NCBI GenBank assembly: GCA_039654915.1
Contig: CM077597.1
Coordinates: forward strand, 76,944,001-77,008,000
Origin: Aquilaria yunnanensis
Lineage: Eukaryota; Streptophyta; Magnoliopsida; Malvales; Thymelaeaceae
Direction: 5' to 3'
Length of the DNA stretch: 64,000 nt
In this document: piece by piece, positions 37,602 through 50,800 of the stretch
Numbering within the stretch: position 1 is the stretch's first letter
Layout: every line of letters begins with the position of its first letter
The notes under the pieces: generated by a model
What the model saw: the letters and a program-made list of their open reading frames with translations, nothing else
Told to the model about the DNA's origin: nothing
Databases searched by the model: none
Made by a program: the position numbers and the translations under genes

Positions 37602-38015
37602 TTGCTGGACAAAAGGATGCTGGTGACAATGTCCTTCACAAGCAAAGAGTGTTGGAATAGAATTATTACCTTTGAAGGTGAACATTTTTATATGGCATCC
37701 CTTGCAAGGCTGGATTCCAATAAGGAAAAACTTATGAGCAAGAAGGATGTAACTGCAAAGTTGACCAATTTCAATTTTGTAACTCTGGTAAAAGATACCT
37801 TACATGTCTTTGTTTCGGTGCTATATGGTACAACCAGCTTGGAGGTGGGTCTTCAATTGGTGGCAGGTGAGCTAGCCAAATATGCTAGAGGAGAATTTTT
37901 TGTTATGGTACAAATAAAAACCAGTAGAGAAATGATTAGCTCTTCAACGGTAAAGATTTCCATGTCTAGGAGGTATATATATTTCAAGGTGGAATATAAG
38001 TGGATTGTTAATTAG
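37602..38015 (+). CDS. unrecognised open reading frame, 137 codons
   Basis: An uninterrupted frame (MLDKRMLVTMSFTSKECW to YKWIVN) downstream of the LINE. I recognise no domain. It is followed by a possible LINE tail with poly(A) at about 38,230, so it may be LINE-related or chance. It has no signal peptide, membrane segment or identified promoter. Treat as hypothetical. Confidence 0.2.
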   Translation: MLDKRMLVTMSFTSKECWNRIITFEGEHFYMASLARLDSNKEKLMSKKDVTAKLTNFNFVTLVKDTLHVFVSVLYGTTSLEVGLQLVAGELAKYARGEFFVMVQIKTSREMISSSTVKISMSRRYIYFKVEYKWIVN

Positions 38016-38533
38016 TAGGTGAACAACATTCATTGTTCTTGGTTTGAATAATGTCATGAGCCATTGTTAGTCGTGGCACATTAATAGAATGTAGGAATTG
38101 GATTGTAATTTGTTCAGAAGTTTGATCCTGTTTTGTCTTGTATACCGCTCAAATTTTCAGTTTTTCTATTGAAATCTGAGTATTTTACTTTAATCTCAAT
38201 AAGTTTTTTTCATTGCCCTTTTTTTATTAAAAAAAAAAAGTCAACCACAAGAGTAAAAAAAAAAAGATATTGAGTACTATCTATGAAAATATACTATCTA
38301 AAAGAAAACTTGTTAAGATAGTCATCCAATTGGAGACATTATACGACAATTGGAGATATTAGACCAGACTTTTGAAGTGTATACTCAAACTTTCAATAAA
38401 ATGCATGACATTATATGAAATAATATTGGTCGCTATGTAGTGCCTAATGTTGTACTTCATAAAATGTGGAACACAATTTTGTAAGTGTGATTATATGTGT
38501 AAAATTGGAGACACTAAACCACCTAGGACTAAT
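38016..38533. other. intergenic with A-rich tracts
   Basis: Contains poly(A) runs near 38,229-38,240 and 38,256-38,266, plausibly LINE 3' tails. No gene seen. Confidence 0.4.
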
Positions 38534-39563
38534 TGTTACGGCCCTTCTAGTGGGAGGTAAGGACTTTAGAATTTAGTTTAGAAGTTTAATTTAAGTTTGC
38601 CTAGCAAGAATTAAGAAGTTTGCCAAAGTTCACTAAGTTCCGACAAGAATAAAGCTCTGAACTAAGTTCAGGGGCAAAATGGTAATTTTGCACCCTGAGT
38701 GGCCGGGACGAGTCCCGAGTGTTTTAAAATGAATTTTTAGAACTTAACTTTTAACCTTAACTCAAACTCAACAAATAGACAAGGATTTAATCAAGAACTG
38801 TTAAGTTACAAAGATGGGGGACCTAATTGCACTTAACTTGAAACCTTGGTGATCTTGGTTGCTAAGTGAGGGTTTAAGAAGGGAAAGAGGGGGAGAAGCT
38901 GCCATTAACACGTTCTTAAGCTTCCCTCACTCATTTCTCTCTCAAATTGAACTTGGAATCAAGTGATCTTGGTGTCAAGAGGCGCAATTAAGGGTGTTTA
39001 AGCTTGGAGGATGCATTTTCAAGCTTGAATCCTTGTTTTTGAAGCTTGGAGAGGCGTTTTTCTCCATCTCCTGTTTTTGAACGAGGTATGAGTTATGTTC
39101 TTGATTGAATTCGTGTTATTTGGTTGATTGGAAGCTTGGGTTTTGGTTGAAAGATGTGTTTTGATGTTTTAGAGCTTTGTTTTGGTATGGTTTTGTGTAG
39201 AACTTTGGAAGCTTGTTTGCAAGAGGAAGGGTTCGAATTCTTGCTTGTTCTTGGTGTTAAGGTAAGGGAGAAAGTGTTTTTAAGTTGTTGGATTGCTTTT
39301 GGATTGAAATGGATTGAGAAAGTTGAGTAATTTTTGGGTATGGTGTGAAGAAACGTTTTGGGAATTATGATGGACTAGCTATGTTCGAAGGATTGGTTTG
39401 ATGTTTCTAATGCATCATAGTTTGGCTTTGATAGTTGGTTTTGTTCCTTGCAACATGTACTTCATGTGTATGAAATTTGGTAACTTTTGATGCATGTTTG
39501 CTATATGTATTTGGTTGCCAAAGTTCGTAGCAGCAAACGGCCGAATTCTGCATTTCTGCAGAA

Positions 39564-39689
39564 TTGGCGACGCGGCGCCAATTGGCCCGAAAATTGGCGA
39601 CGCGTCGCCAATTCAATTTTTCTTCACAGAGCGTTTGTTCGTTGGCGACGCGTCGCCAATTCTTTTTGCCTTTGGCGACGCGGCGCCAA
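39564..39689. repeat. four 18-bp GC-rich palindromes
   Basis: Units at 39564, 39594, 39642 and 39672. The inner two are the perfect palindrome TTGGCGACGCGTCGCCAA; the outer two read TTGGCGACGCGGCGCCAA, one base off. The starts are spaced 30, 48 and 30 bp, so the array is symmetric (A-B-B-A). Confidence 0.95.
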
Positions 39690-40116
39690 CACCTAAAAAT
39701 GGGGGGTTTGACTTTTTGCTGCGTTGACCCGACCGAGACTACGGAAGGCTCGGAACGTGCCTAAGGGTCCGAGGATCCCGATGGTACTCCGAAACTTCCG
39801 AAAGTCCCACCGGAAGTATGAGTTTTCTTGAACTGTTTGAGGTAAGTAAGTTGCTTAGGCAACAAGTAAGGAAACAAATGTTGCAATTGAACTTAATTAG
39901 CTATCAATAGCTCAGGTGAGAGGTTTAGACCCCTCGTCGGCCTAGCCGTGCCGGAGCCACGAGGCCACGAGGCGAAACCTTGTTCATCTAGTTTACATCA
40001 AAGAGGCCCTGCGGCCTAGTCTACAAGTCCCGTCATAAATTCCCCTGCATAACAATTAGGTGAGAGGTTCTATGTTTGAATGAGGCTTGCTAAGGTTCGC
40101 CCTTGAGCCATATGAT

Positions 40117-40222
40117 AGGTTGCTAAGTGATAGCGCTTGGCCTATATTTCAGGTTGCTAAGTGATTGCGCTTGGCCTGTATATGTGTCAGGTTGCTAAGT
40201 GATTACGCTTGGCCTGATACAG
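40117..40222. repeat. three-unit tandem repeat in the solo LTR
   Basis: Units begin aggttgctaagtga at 40117, 40151 and 40189 and end in gcgcttggcct or acgcttggcct; period 34-38 bp. Confidence 0.9.
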
Positions 40223-41597
40223 AGGACTACTTGAGGAGAGGTCTACCGACCTAGTTTATATATATATGACTAGTACCCTCATGCTGTGTGAGCTCGCAGC
40301 CAGAGTCCTAGCTTTTTCTTGCAGGTACATCGAAGACCCTTACTGAGAATGTTGAATTCTCACTCCCTGTTTGTTATGCAGAGTCTGGAGTAGCAGGACC
40401 GGATAATCGCTGAGGATTATCACGGTAGTACCTTTTTGTCTGTAAAGGTACGGTAGTTGAGAAACTTTAAGTTTCTAGCTTGCTTAAGTGTTTAGTTGAT
40501 ATGTTGGTCAGGCTGTGGTACTAACTTGCTTCTTCCTTTGGCTGCAGAGCCTAGTAGCACTTGGCAAAGGACTTGTGAGACTCGCCACTGGGACAGGAGT
40601 CCAAAGTGGGAGCTAGGGTAAAAGATCTCAGCAAAGTCTTGTATTTTGATACAGTACTTTATTTTACCTCCAGTATTTATGTTATAAAGAGTCCTTGACT
40701 CAGGGGATTGTTCTCTGGGTGAGAGCATTAGTTACTTATGTATAAATGCTTTCACGAGCGGTGTATGTGTAGTTAATCACTCAAAGGTTGATTTTGATAT
40801 GCTTTGGCATTTTGTATTTATTTATATAGAATTTTACTTAGCCGGCTAAATGTCTAAATGATTAAATGTTTTATGGTTTTAATAAACCATGTCAAAGCAT
40901 AAGTGCATACATATTGCATTTCTAAGTTAATCAACTAGTAGCATTGGATTTAATCCACACACATAACCAGCTAGCCAATTACAATCCACCGTGAGACAAA
41001 CGCTCACAGGGTATCCCGGGCAGGGGCACGGGGATCGTGTCACTAATCCTCTTAATTTATCTTTTTTATTTATAGAAACACCAAGGTGGGTGTATATTTC
41101 ATTACATAAACTAGCCACAGATACTTACATCCAATAGAATCAGTGGCCTGCAAAAGGATAATCTTATTAATTTATCTCCAAAACAAAATGCGGTAAAACA
41201 ACGCACAGTGGCAAAGCCTTTTTAACTATTTTGTGTATATGTTGCGGTTCTGCTGGTTGCTTTCCTCCAACTCTTTGTTCATATAGAGAGACTAACTCCA
41301 AGATGCATAGGTGATTGTTGGAAGCGTCAATATTGAAACCAATAGTATTCTTGACCAAAATGAAACTCCATTCCATCCTAAATTTTTGATATATTTCATA
41401 AGCAAGAGTGAATTAGAAACGATTCAAGTTATATGTTGCACTGTTTTGGTCTTAGTCATATTGACATGAGGACTACCCACATCATGTGATTTGTTAGGGT
41501 TTAAATCCTGATTTATGTAAAAGATTTATTTTTTACAACTAATGAGTGGTTTAGTGTATGTAGTGTATAGGATGTATGATATGGTATATTAATGTAG

Positions 41598-43930
41598 TTA
41601 TGGATGGGGAAACGAGTTGGTACCTTTTTCTTGAGCAGTTGATGATTCAGGTGTTGCTGGTGAGCCAATTGTGACATTATTGCAATTTCCTCCAAGGTAA
41701 CCTGTAAACCTTAGATTATTCAATTGTAGTTGCTACTGGGATTAGGAGACCCCATAACAATTTTACTGACTTAAATTAGTCTGTTAACTGTAGGACTATT
41801 ATTTCCATAAATCCAAACTAGAGAGAAATTAATATTTTACCTAATGTCTTGAAAAGATGGACTTTCTGGAACTTCAATTGTAGTTGCTACTGGGATTAGG
41901 AGACCCCATAACAATTTTACTGACTTAAATTAGTCTGTTAACTGTAGGACTATTATTTCCATAAATCCAAACTAGAGAGAAATTAATATTTTAAAAAAAA
42001 ACAAAGAATGAAGTGAAACTAAATAGACAAAATGCAACTCGCGCTGGCCGGTGTGATACCAACACAGAGGAATAACCAAGGGCAAAGCTTGGATTTGAGG
42101 AGTGACGTTGCACCCTACACAAATTAGACACTCTAAAAGTGATTTAATTACAGCTGAAGTCCTCCAAATTTTGTTCAGAAAACCCGTTTACCTCCTAGTT
42201 TTATCAAAGTTCACTTTCATCTGTACTCTTGTAATAGGTTATAGTAATAGATTTTGATTCAATAACCAAAAACAAAAAGCTGTCCCCCATAAGGGCAAAC
42301 TTACATTGTTTGAAACACGCCAAGGTAGGGGATTGAAACAAGTTGCCGGAGTCTTCATTACACTGGCAAAAGTATCCATTTCCCTTTGGCATGCATTTAC
42401 CGTCTCCGCACCAAACCAACAGGCAAGCTGCCCAGTAAATTGTTCAATAAATTTTCAAAATAATATTCTTGTATAATATGTAAATTATTGAAAAATAATA
42501 AAATAAAAATAAAAAACAACTATTTTTTATGGATAATATAGGATATTCTATCACATGACAGATGTAGAAAGATTATAACCTTGTCCGGTATTAACATTAG
42601 CAATTAGAATAGGAGTTTGGTAAAATTTTCAGTTTTAGTGGTTTAATCTCTATAGTTAATGAATCATTAAAAACTCTAATTCAAAATAAGAAATATTGTT
42701 GATACTTACGGCTTGTAATATTTATTGGAGGCAGAAAAAACGGCGGAGGGGGAGGCGGCGGAAGAGCCGGTGCTGCTGATCTATTTCCACATTGCAAGTC
42801 AACAGTGCCTGTTATTTCATATATGTGAGAAGTTCTTCTAATGAAGACTTAACTACTTTGATAAATTCGTAGAAAATAATAACATATTTATTACTTCAAA
42901 AAAACTTCAACAAACTCTTAAAATGGTAAAACAATTATGAAGGTACAAATGCCTATTTGCCCCCACAATATTTTATGAATCTACGAAGCTAACACCTAAG
43001 CAAAAGTTGGTTCCAAATTGGACCTCAAAGGCTCCAACTTTTAACCACACCCTAAACTAAGCCTAATTTATACTGAATGTGACTTTAATTGAATCAATTT
43101 GACATTTTACTCATAAACTTTTGATCAGCAATCTGATCTTATTGAGTAACAATTAATGAGGCTTGTGTCCTCTACGCTAAACTATGTGTCAAACCCAATA
43201 ATCATGAGCGATACTCGCTACCATGGCAGTCACTCAAGGACCAATTGGACAAGTAATTGAAAGTTTAAAGTGCAACCGCGAAAATTTTTTTGTCTAGGCA
43301 CTAGTTAGGCCTATTTGCAAAAGCTCAATGGCCATATTGAGAATTTAGCCACTAGGAACTTAAACTACTACTATGATATGAGTAACACCATACTACTTAC
43401 ATAAATTGAAGGCAAATGATTAGAATTGTGAAATAAAAGCCATGGACTAAACTAAACAATCTTGGTTAAGGCCAAGAAGAGGTTAACCAATTAGACAAAG
43501 TTTTAAGGGACTCACAGTTGGGAATGACACAAGCAGGGTATGTGAGGGGGCCAATCTGAACCTTTTGCCACCCAGGAAAGCAATCACAGTCAAATCCAAG
43601 AAATGCAGGCCTGCATTTTCCTTGCCCACAATTCACATTCTTACACACTCCCCCATCTGCATCCATATATGAAACAGTAATTAATCTTCACAACAATGTA
43701 CAAGTTATTTAAACTGAAAAAATGTATATGCTCATCTAGCATTCCATTCTTCCATCCACACAGCCGCGGTTCAAATCTCCCCTTCCTGGTATCTGATTAA
43801 CTGCATTACCTTCAGAAGAGTTGCTAACTGGAAGGCTGATGAAGAAGAAGAGGAAGATGAAGAATATACAGAGGTGAAAGGAAATCAGACCAGAGCTTCC
43901 CATAGTAAAGTTGATGATGAGATTTTCCAA
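41598..43930 (-). CDS. secreted protein with two EGF-like motifs
   Basis: Five exons (minus): 43930-43810, 43656-43516, 42808-42710, 42427-42305 and 41701-41598, phase-consistent, giving 195 residues. A signal peptide covers about residues 1-36 (hydrophobic LCIFFIFLFFFISLPV); Met10 is an alternative start. The first motif has Cys45, 50, 55, 64, 66 and 83; the second Cys122, 127, 132, 141, 143 and 158: CX4CX4CX8CXC in both, typical of EGF-like folds. A proline-rich linker (APALPPPPPPFF) separates them. I recognise a plant EGF-like cell-surface family with unknown function. The C-terminus is the least sure part: the last exon could splice on at AAAAAG/GTACC, or exon 4 could read through to a stop at 42204. 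Confidence 0.8.
41719..41993. repeat. perfect 121-bp direct repeat in an intron
   Basis: 41719-41839 and 41873-41993 are identical base for base, separated by 33 bp (unit 154 bp). Both lie in intron 4 of the EGF-like gene, just upstream, in the gene's direction, of the last exon. An A-run follows the second copy. Confidence 0.97.
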
Positions 43931-44819
43931 GCTTCTGTCTACAATACAACAGAGGCTTTAGAAGCATAGAGACAAAATTTTCACATTGGAGGAACCAATA
44001 TTAGGTCACGTCCAAAATCATGTACAACACTCTTCTTGTCTTCGTGACCAAGAAATTAACGTTCAGACCAATATTTTTTTTTTATTTTTTATATGTTTTC
44101 TCTGTACAGATGCTTACAGGTGTTGGGTTCGTTGCTTAAATTGAAGAAGATTGAGGACTTGACTTGTCATTAGGACAGTTTCTGTTGGTTTGAGGATTAT
44201 GGCCGAAGATATGTATGCAAAATTCTTGAGGTTTTGGAAGCTTGCAAAACTAACTGCAAAGTGGAGTAGAAGAGGGAGCGGTGGCTATGTGTTGCTTGGG
44301 GACAAAGATTTGTTTATTTAAGGAAATTTAGGGTGTTGTATTTAATTAGGTTTTAGTTTCCTATTATATTTGGGCCCAGGTGTAGTCTACAAATGGGCAA
44401 GCTGTGACAATGTTTTGGGTATGAGTGGAGTTTGCCGAGTGAAAATAATATATGGGGCTTCAAGAGAGGAGAGTAACTCATAGTCAAGACTCGAGAGAGG
44501 CTTTGAGAAAATCTTTTTTGTAATTATTACTCTTAATATCAAGATAACTTTCTCTTATCAGTAAAAGTAGACTGGTTAAGTGCAGAACCGTGCTTATTTT
44601 ACGTTGTTTTCGCTTCCACATGTTGAATTTCACAAATGACCTTTCTTGGAAATCAAGCCACATTCTCTTTACTAAGAGGAACAACAATAAGTTACAGATC
44701 TACATTAGCTCCCAAACGCAGTACACATAGCTTACAGACATTCTTCATTGTTCGATTGTATTCTACAAGGTGGAAACTTACAAAATAGACTAGAGTATAT
44801 AAACGACTGAAACAACCCT
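43931..44819. other. intergenic between EGF-like and PDR genes
   Basis: It holds the 3' UTR of the PDR gene (minus strand, below 44820) and the promoter of the EGF-like gene. No other gene is seen. The 67-codon open frame at 44484 has no recognisable domain. Confidence 0.5.
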
Positions 44820-47800
44820 CTACCGCCTCTGGAAGTTGAAGGACCTAATTGCGTAAAGAAAGATTCCTGCAAACACTATTGCCAAACCAAAAACAATAGC
44901 AGCGGTTAACCCCACAAAGTCATGTCTATAGCCATAGTAGCTCCTCAGATACTGTTTCACAGTTTGGTTCCTGTCCTCCATCATATCCTCAACATCTCCG
45001 AACTGGGACACAACCATGCCGTATAAGCTCCACGCGATGGGGCAGGCCCAGTAGTACCATCTCCACCATATTGGTATTTTCTGTTGGAAGTGAAGGAAGT
45101 GTTAATTTGGAGCTCTGAGGATATGGCATTTGTAAGAGTAGGTAAAGAAGATTGCACTTACCGGTCGGGGAATAATGAATCCAGAGAAGACGTTCCATAC
45201 TGCATAAAATGCAGTGGAAACAATGGCGGCTATGTGGTGGTTTGGAGTCATGGCCACTGTCATCATGCCGTAGTAGGTGAAATAGAGAAATGTGAAATAC
45301 ATGAAGAACATATACCAGAAGAACTTAGCAGCATCCCATTCGAACCCGATCATTGCATACACTATCACGCCATAAACGATGGCTTGACAGAATACGTATG
45401 GCACCTCAATCAAAGCCTACAATCAAATATAGAGCGCACATCAATGTACATGCAGGGCTGTAGTGTTAGTACATGGCGTTGTAGTATTAGTATCCCTTAT
45501 CAAATGAGTAAACTAGTTACCTGTGCAATTGCATAGGGCATAGCAGAATAATATCCAGCAGCTTTTTCTCTGTAAAAAACTGTTCTTTCAACAGCCACAA
45601 CTGGCTGCACTGATGTAGCATTTTGGTAGCCCAGGAAAAGTACAGCAGCATACATCGAACCCATTGCATTAGCAAGATCTAGTCCCCTAGACCTGGGGTT
45701 TAAAATGTACATGTGTGAGACTAGACCCAATAAACAAAATATTGAAATCTCTAACTTTAGTGCTTGGGTTGTGCAACTTACACTTTGCCACCGAGGTCCC
45801 AAAAAATGGATCCAAACATTACTGCAATGAAGGTTGTGAAGTGAAATCTCACAGCAGTGTAGGGTGTGTTACGCCAATATGACCAACGCTGCTTCCAATA
45901 GCAAGCTATGCACTGAACCAAAAATGACTGGGAGTATTTAGTAGGGAAATAGAGTTCCTTCGAACCAGGAGCAGCCTTGCTCAAGTCTCCGATCAATGCT
46001 TTGTTCCTCCTAATACACATCCAAATATTAGTTACCTCCAATAAAACTATACCATAAACACTATGCTAAAAATATCTGAGACACAACTGAACAATGTCCT
46101 AGTATTGCAAGGAAATTTAAATATTGACCGACCTGTGTAAGTCTGAGTTTCTATAGATTTCAGCAAAGTCAACTCCAAGGGCCAACTCTTGTGCCGTAGT
46201 GGTAGCTTCCAACATCCAAGTTGCAGGATTATAACCCTCTTTAATTTTGGGAACTCCAGGAATCGCCTGTAGTGAAAGAAAATAGTATCAGCAAGTTCAC
46301 ATCTCACATGAAAACAGGTCAAAATTTGTTTGCACCAACTACTATACCTCGAAATACTTGACCAGATGTGCAGAATGACGACCTAATGGCCCAACATAAA
46401 TCTCTTCCCCTCCCCTCTTCAATAAGAATAGCTGCAGTTCGTGTGAAATTGTTATACTCCCCATACAGAGTTAAACAACAAAAAGATGACACAAGATCGT
46501 CATCATTTTATAAACCACTCACCTCATCAAATGCTTCAAATATATCTATACTTGGCTGATGGATGGTGCAAACGACTGTTCTTCCAGTGTCCACAGTGTT
46601 TCTAACAGTCCTCATAACAATTGCAGCTGCTCTAGCATCTAGCCCAGAAGTCGGCTCGTCCATAAAGATGATAGAGGGGTTTGCCACTAGCTCAACTGCA
46701 ATAGTGAGCCTCTTCCTTTGCTCTGTTGATAAACCATTTACACCAGGCAACCCTACAAGAGAGTTCCTTATGGGATCTAACTCCACAAGCTCCATCACTT
46801 CTTCAATGAACATCTGCAGAGATTTCAAACAATTAACTGACTGCTGAATATTTTCTAGGTTTCATATGGTTCAGACACATCTCCAAGCATGAGAGTATGA
46901 GAACATTGTAAAGCATGAAACTAAATAGCGTCTCAAATGCCAACCTTTCTAGTTGCAGAATCCACTTCAGAGGGCAATCGAAGCCAACCTGAGTACATCA
47001 ACGACTCATATACAGTAACATGTGGAGAGTGAATATCATTTTGCTCACAATATCCAGATATACGAGCAAATGTCTCTTGCTTTTTAGGATAGCCCGAAAT
47101 GGTGATGTCTCCGTCAATATAGCCACCAGTCTTCCTACCAGCGAGCACATCCATCAATGTGGTTTTACCAGCTCCACTAACACCCATAAGAGCTGTGAGA
47201 ACACCAGGTCTGAAAGCCCCACTGATACCCTTCAAAAGCACCAACCTATCTTCAGTAACACCTTGAGCTTTCATTTCCTGCAAAGGCACAAAAAGTTATC
47301 TCAAGAACCTAGCTAGAGATCAATCAAAGGACATGTATCTGAATACATATAAAATTTTACACTACCAGTGGCATGTCAACCGAGTACACAATTTCATCAA
47401 AAGTGATGGAGTGTGGCTCAAATGGGAGAACCATTCCCTTTTTCTTGTTACCAGAAGCATCAACAGCTGCCTCTGAAATTGATGAGGAGGTGCTCCTCCT
47501 CCTAATGTCATCTCCACTTTCTGTACATCAATCAGAATTTTATTTTAAGTGTCTATGCATACTAGCAAAAGAAGAGAAAAACAATAAAAATGAAATTAAT
47601 GACAGGCCATATTACTTGTTTTTGTGATGTGACTCGAGCTGCTCCCTTGGGTTGACAATTCAACAGCCCCTACATTTGCACTAACCCTTTCATCGCTCTC
47701 TGTATCCTCAGGTATAACGGCTTGAGGTTTCTCGAACGCTGCATAATTAGTGGCACAGTGGTCAGAGATAAACTGTTCTCAAGACAGGTGATTTTTCAGG

Positions 47801-50800
47801 GTAGAAGAACTCACGGTTCAGATATGTCAGAGCAAGAATGAATGTGCCATTGAATAATAAAGTGAATCCAAACAATGCCCCCGCACCAAGCCAATACCAA
47901 TATCCCCTTGTAAAGAATGAACGGGACTCGAGTACTTGAATTCCCAGTGTTTTTGTTGCGCCCGGTAGAATCTGCAAAATGAAAGAATGCAATTAACTTT
48001 ATGTTGTTCACGAAGAGGAATAATTAAACTGAACAGAACTGGTTCCCAATATTACCTTATTCCAACTATGCCCAAGAAACTCATTAACCAATATGGCATT
48101 TTGCCCATACATCAAAGGTGAGCTCCAAAAAGCCCATTTCCACCATTTCTTGATGTCATCTGTGGCATTACAAAACTCAAGCTCATTTTCCCTTTTAATT
48201 TGTTCTTTTTAAAATAAGAAAACCTTTCAACAAAAAAATTACATTTTTTTCCCTCAACATTTACTTACCTCGTGCCAGGACAAAGCCACTCAGTGCAAAA
48301 AGCAGTAGAAGCGCAAATGAGCCAAATGTGTTGGCAACAATCATATTCCGACTTGCTGCAGCAACGAATCGAAACAATGCAGAAGCCATCTGGTTCACTA
48401 GGATGAGCAGGAGATATTGCCTAAACAGCCTGCAGCATCAGGACATTCCTTGTGTTAGTGACTGGAAGGGAGTTCATACAATGATGCTTGATATTTCCCT
48501 CCATCTTACCTTCCAGCATTAGGATCAAGTCCAATGACATAATAGGTGACGAATACCCAACATGCAACTTCTAACATTGATATTGGAATCTTTAGAATCC
48601 ATGACGGTATAGCATAAATCCATGCAGGATAAAACAAGAAGTCCCTTTGCTTGTAAAAGACAGGAAGCTTGACAACGGTCATCGAAAGCTCAGCCATTCC
48701 ATTGAACATGATCATAGTCAGTGCAAAAAACAAGGCCCCTGAGTAAATTCCTCCATTTTCTACTGAATCCCTGTGCATCTTTGTCCGGAAGAAAAGTGTC
48801 ATAGTAATGAGAGCAATCGTGCTCAGCTGCAAATAGAGACAAGGAAGCCAGTGTCATGATCAAACAATGAAAGGTTTCGGTTTGATGTCATGCATGTAAG
48901 CATGCCACTAAACCTGTTTAGAAGATTCTCACCTGGAAGATCTTGAAGAAGTACACAAACGAGTTCCTCTGCATCAATAAGTATTCCCTTGCCGTACAGG
49001 CCTTCAGCAACTCTTTCCATCCCACACCATACGTTTTAGTTGTCAAAGCAGCTGGATGGTTTTTACGCTTATCATATGGAGTGGCAATTTCATCTGCAAG
49101 CCTCCGTCCAACACGAAATGATTGAAATGCCTCAACGAATTCCGTTACTTTGATAAACCTGTAAGGTTCACCTCTTCGTGCCCAATACTGTTGTTGATCT
49201 TTCTTTGATGTCACCTGTAAATGAATTGTACCAAGCTTAGACAATAATAAAAGTCACAATATAATAACATAAAAGTAACGATAATAGAGCCACTAAATCT
49301 GTTACTTCTTCTATGAGATGACAGGAAAAGATGGGGTTTTATATTGACACTTACTTCTTGCAAGAAATCTGCAACACCTTTTCTCTCAGGACACCTGAAG
49401 CCCATGGACTCAAAAAAGTCCAGCACTTCTACCCGAGGACCCTGGTACACAATCTGACCATCAGCAATGAGTACAATGTCATCAAAAAGATCATATGTCT
49501 CAGGTGCCGGTTGGAGGAGAGAGATGAATGCTGTTCCATTCATAATGTGGACGTATTGCCCTAGTGAATTCACAATTTGGAAAGTTGTTGAGCTGTCCAA
49601 GCCGGTAGATATCTCGTCCATAAACAATGCCTTTGCTGGCCCGACCAACATTTCACCTATTTGAATAACATGATAAGTTCCATGACAAGAATTCTAGATG
49701 ATAAAACATGGGATAGGTGTCACAGAACCTGTTCACTTACCAGTTGTAACACGCTTTTTCTGTCCTCCTGAAATGCCCCTAAGCATTTCATCTCCTACCA
49801 TGGTATCAGCGCATACCTCTAGTCCCAAAATCTGTAGAACAAATAAATGATCAATCAATGACATCGTTGTGTCAAATTTTTCCCCAACACTTTCCTACAC
49901 ACCTTCAGGCTAAATTTGTTGTTACCTTTAGATAATAATCAGTTATTACACTGACTTCCTGACCTTCTGCTGCTGCCGCCTGAAATGCAGAAAGGAACAA
50001 AGTAACCAACTTGATCATAAAAAGTTAAATTTTGTCGAAACAAAAGTTCCTTTCAAGGTTACTTGTGAAAATGCTATAAAATCATGGCTTTCAACAACGA
50101 TTAACAGGTAAAGAAGGCAATTAATCATCATCATCATTATTGTTATCTTGCAACTACGTTGGGTTAGGTGGCATGAATTCATAGCATCAATTAACTCTTC
50201 AAAGTTAATTAAACCTATGATTTCACACAAAAGCAAAGTGGCAAAGTCTTACATCCAATGCCCTTCCTGAGCAACCCTTTTACAAGGGAAAGTTATATAA
50301 ATTAGTACACCTTTTACCTTCATGAAGACATCAAGATCAGGGTCGGGTTTGATGTTTGCTGCCTTTTCCCTTCTAGACAACTCTGCTAGCATCTCTGTCA
50401 ACACCGAAACAAACATACATGAGCCACAGGACTAAAGCTTGAAATGCGCAGGATAAAGCAAGACTAACCATAGCGGTCCCCAACTCCTTGGCATCTAGCT
50501 GAGAAAGCCAGAGTTTCTCTCACTGTCATTTCTCCTATGTGGAGATCATGCTGAGTGATGTAGGCAGCAGTTCTTTGTGGGACAAACTCATCCATGCCAT
50601 GGCCGTTGTAAGTGACCCTACCAGAAACCTGCAAAACACATTCAATTTTCAGATCAAGAGTTAAGAATAGAAAAACTAAAGAGGCCTATTTTGCTCAAGT
50701 CTGCTCAAGACTTTGTAGCCTATAAGTATAGGAGAGGAAAGACATCACAATTTTAGAAATTCCAAAGAAGGCTAGCCAAGATAATACCATGCCATGTTTC

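Larger units (their letters stand above)
38534..41042 (+). mobile_element. solo LTR (2509 bp), gypsy type, with perfect target duplication
   Basis: It starts TGTTACGGCCC and ends GGGGATCGTGTCA, flanked by CTAAT on both sides (38529-38533 and 41043-41047). No gag-pol is present. Its 5' end is homologous to the LTR at 28646. It contains GC-rich palindromes (39564-39689) and a 34-38-bp tandem repeat (40117-40222). Perfect flanks suggest a fairly recent insertion followed by LTR recombination. The short open frames across the palindromes in three frames are a by-product of the repeats. Confidence 0.92.

Noticed and set aside
39407..39764. Overlapping open frames on both strands around the GC palindromes
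   Set aside because: They arise because the 18-bp palindromes lack stop codons in every frame; the translated repeats (WRRVAN, GDASPI) have no protein character and lie inside a solo LTR.
45084..45536. 150-codon plus-strand ORF opposite the PDR gene
   Set aside because: It overlaps exons 22 and 21 of the transporter on the other strand and has no domain; the conserved transporter reading explains the DNA.
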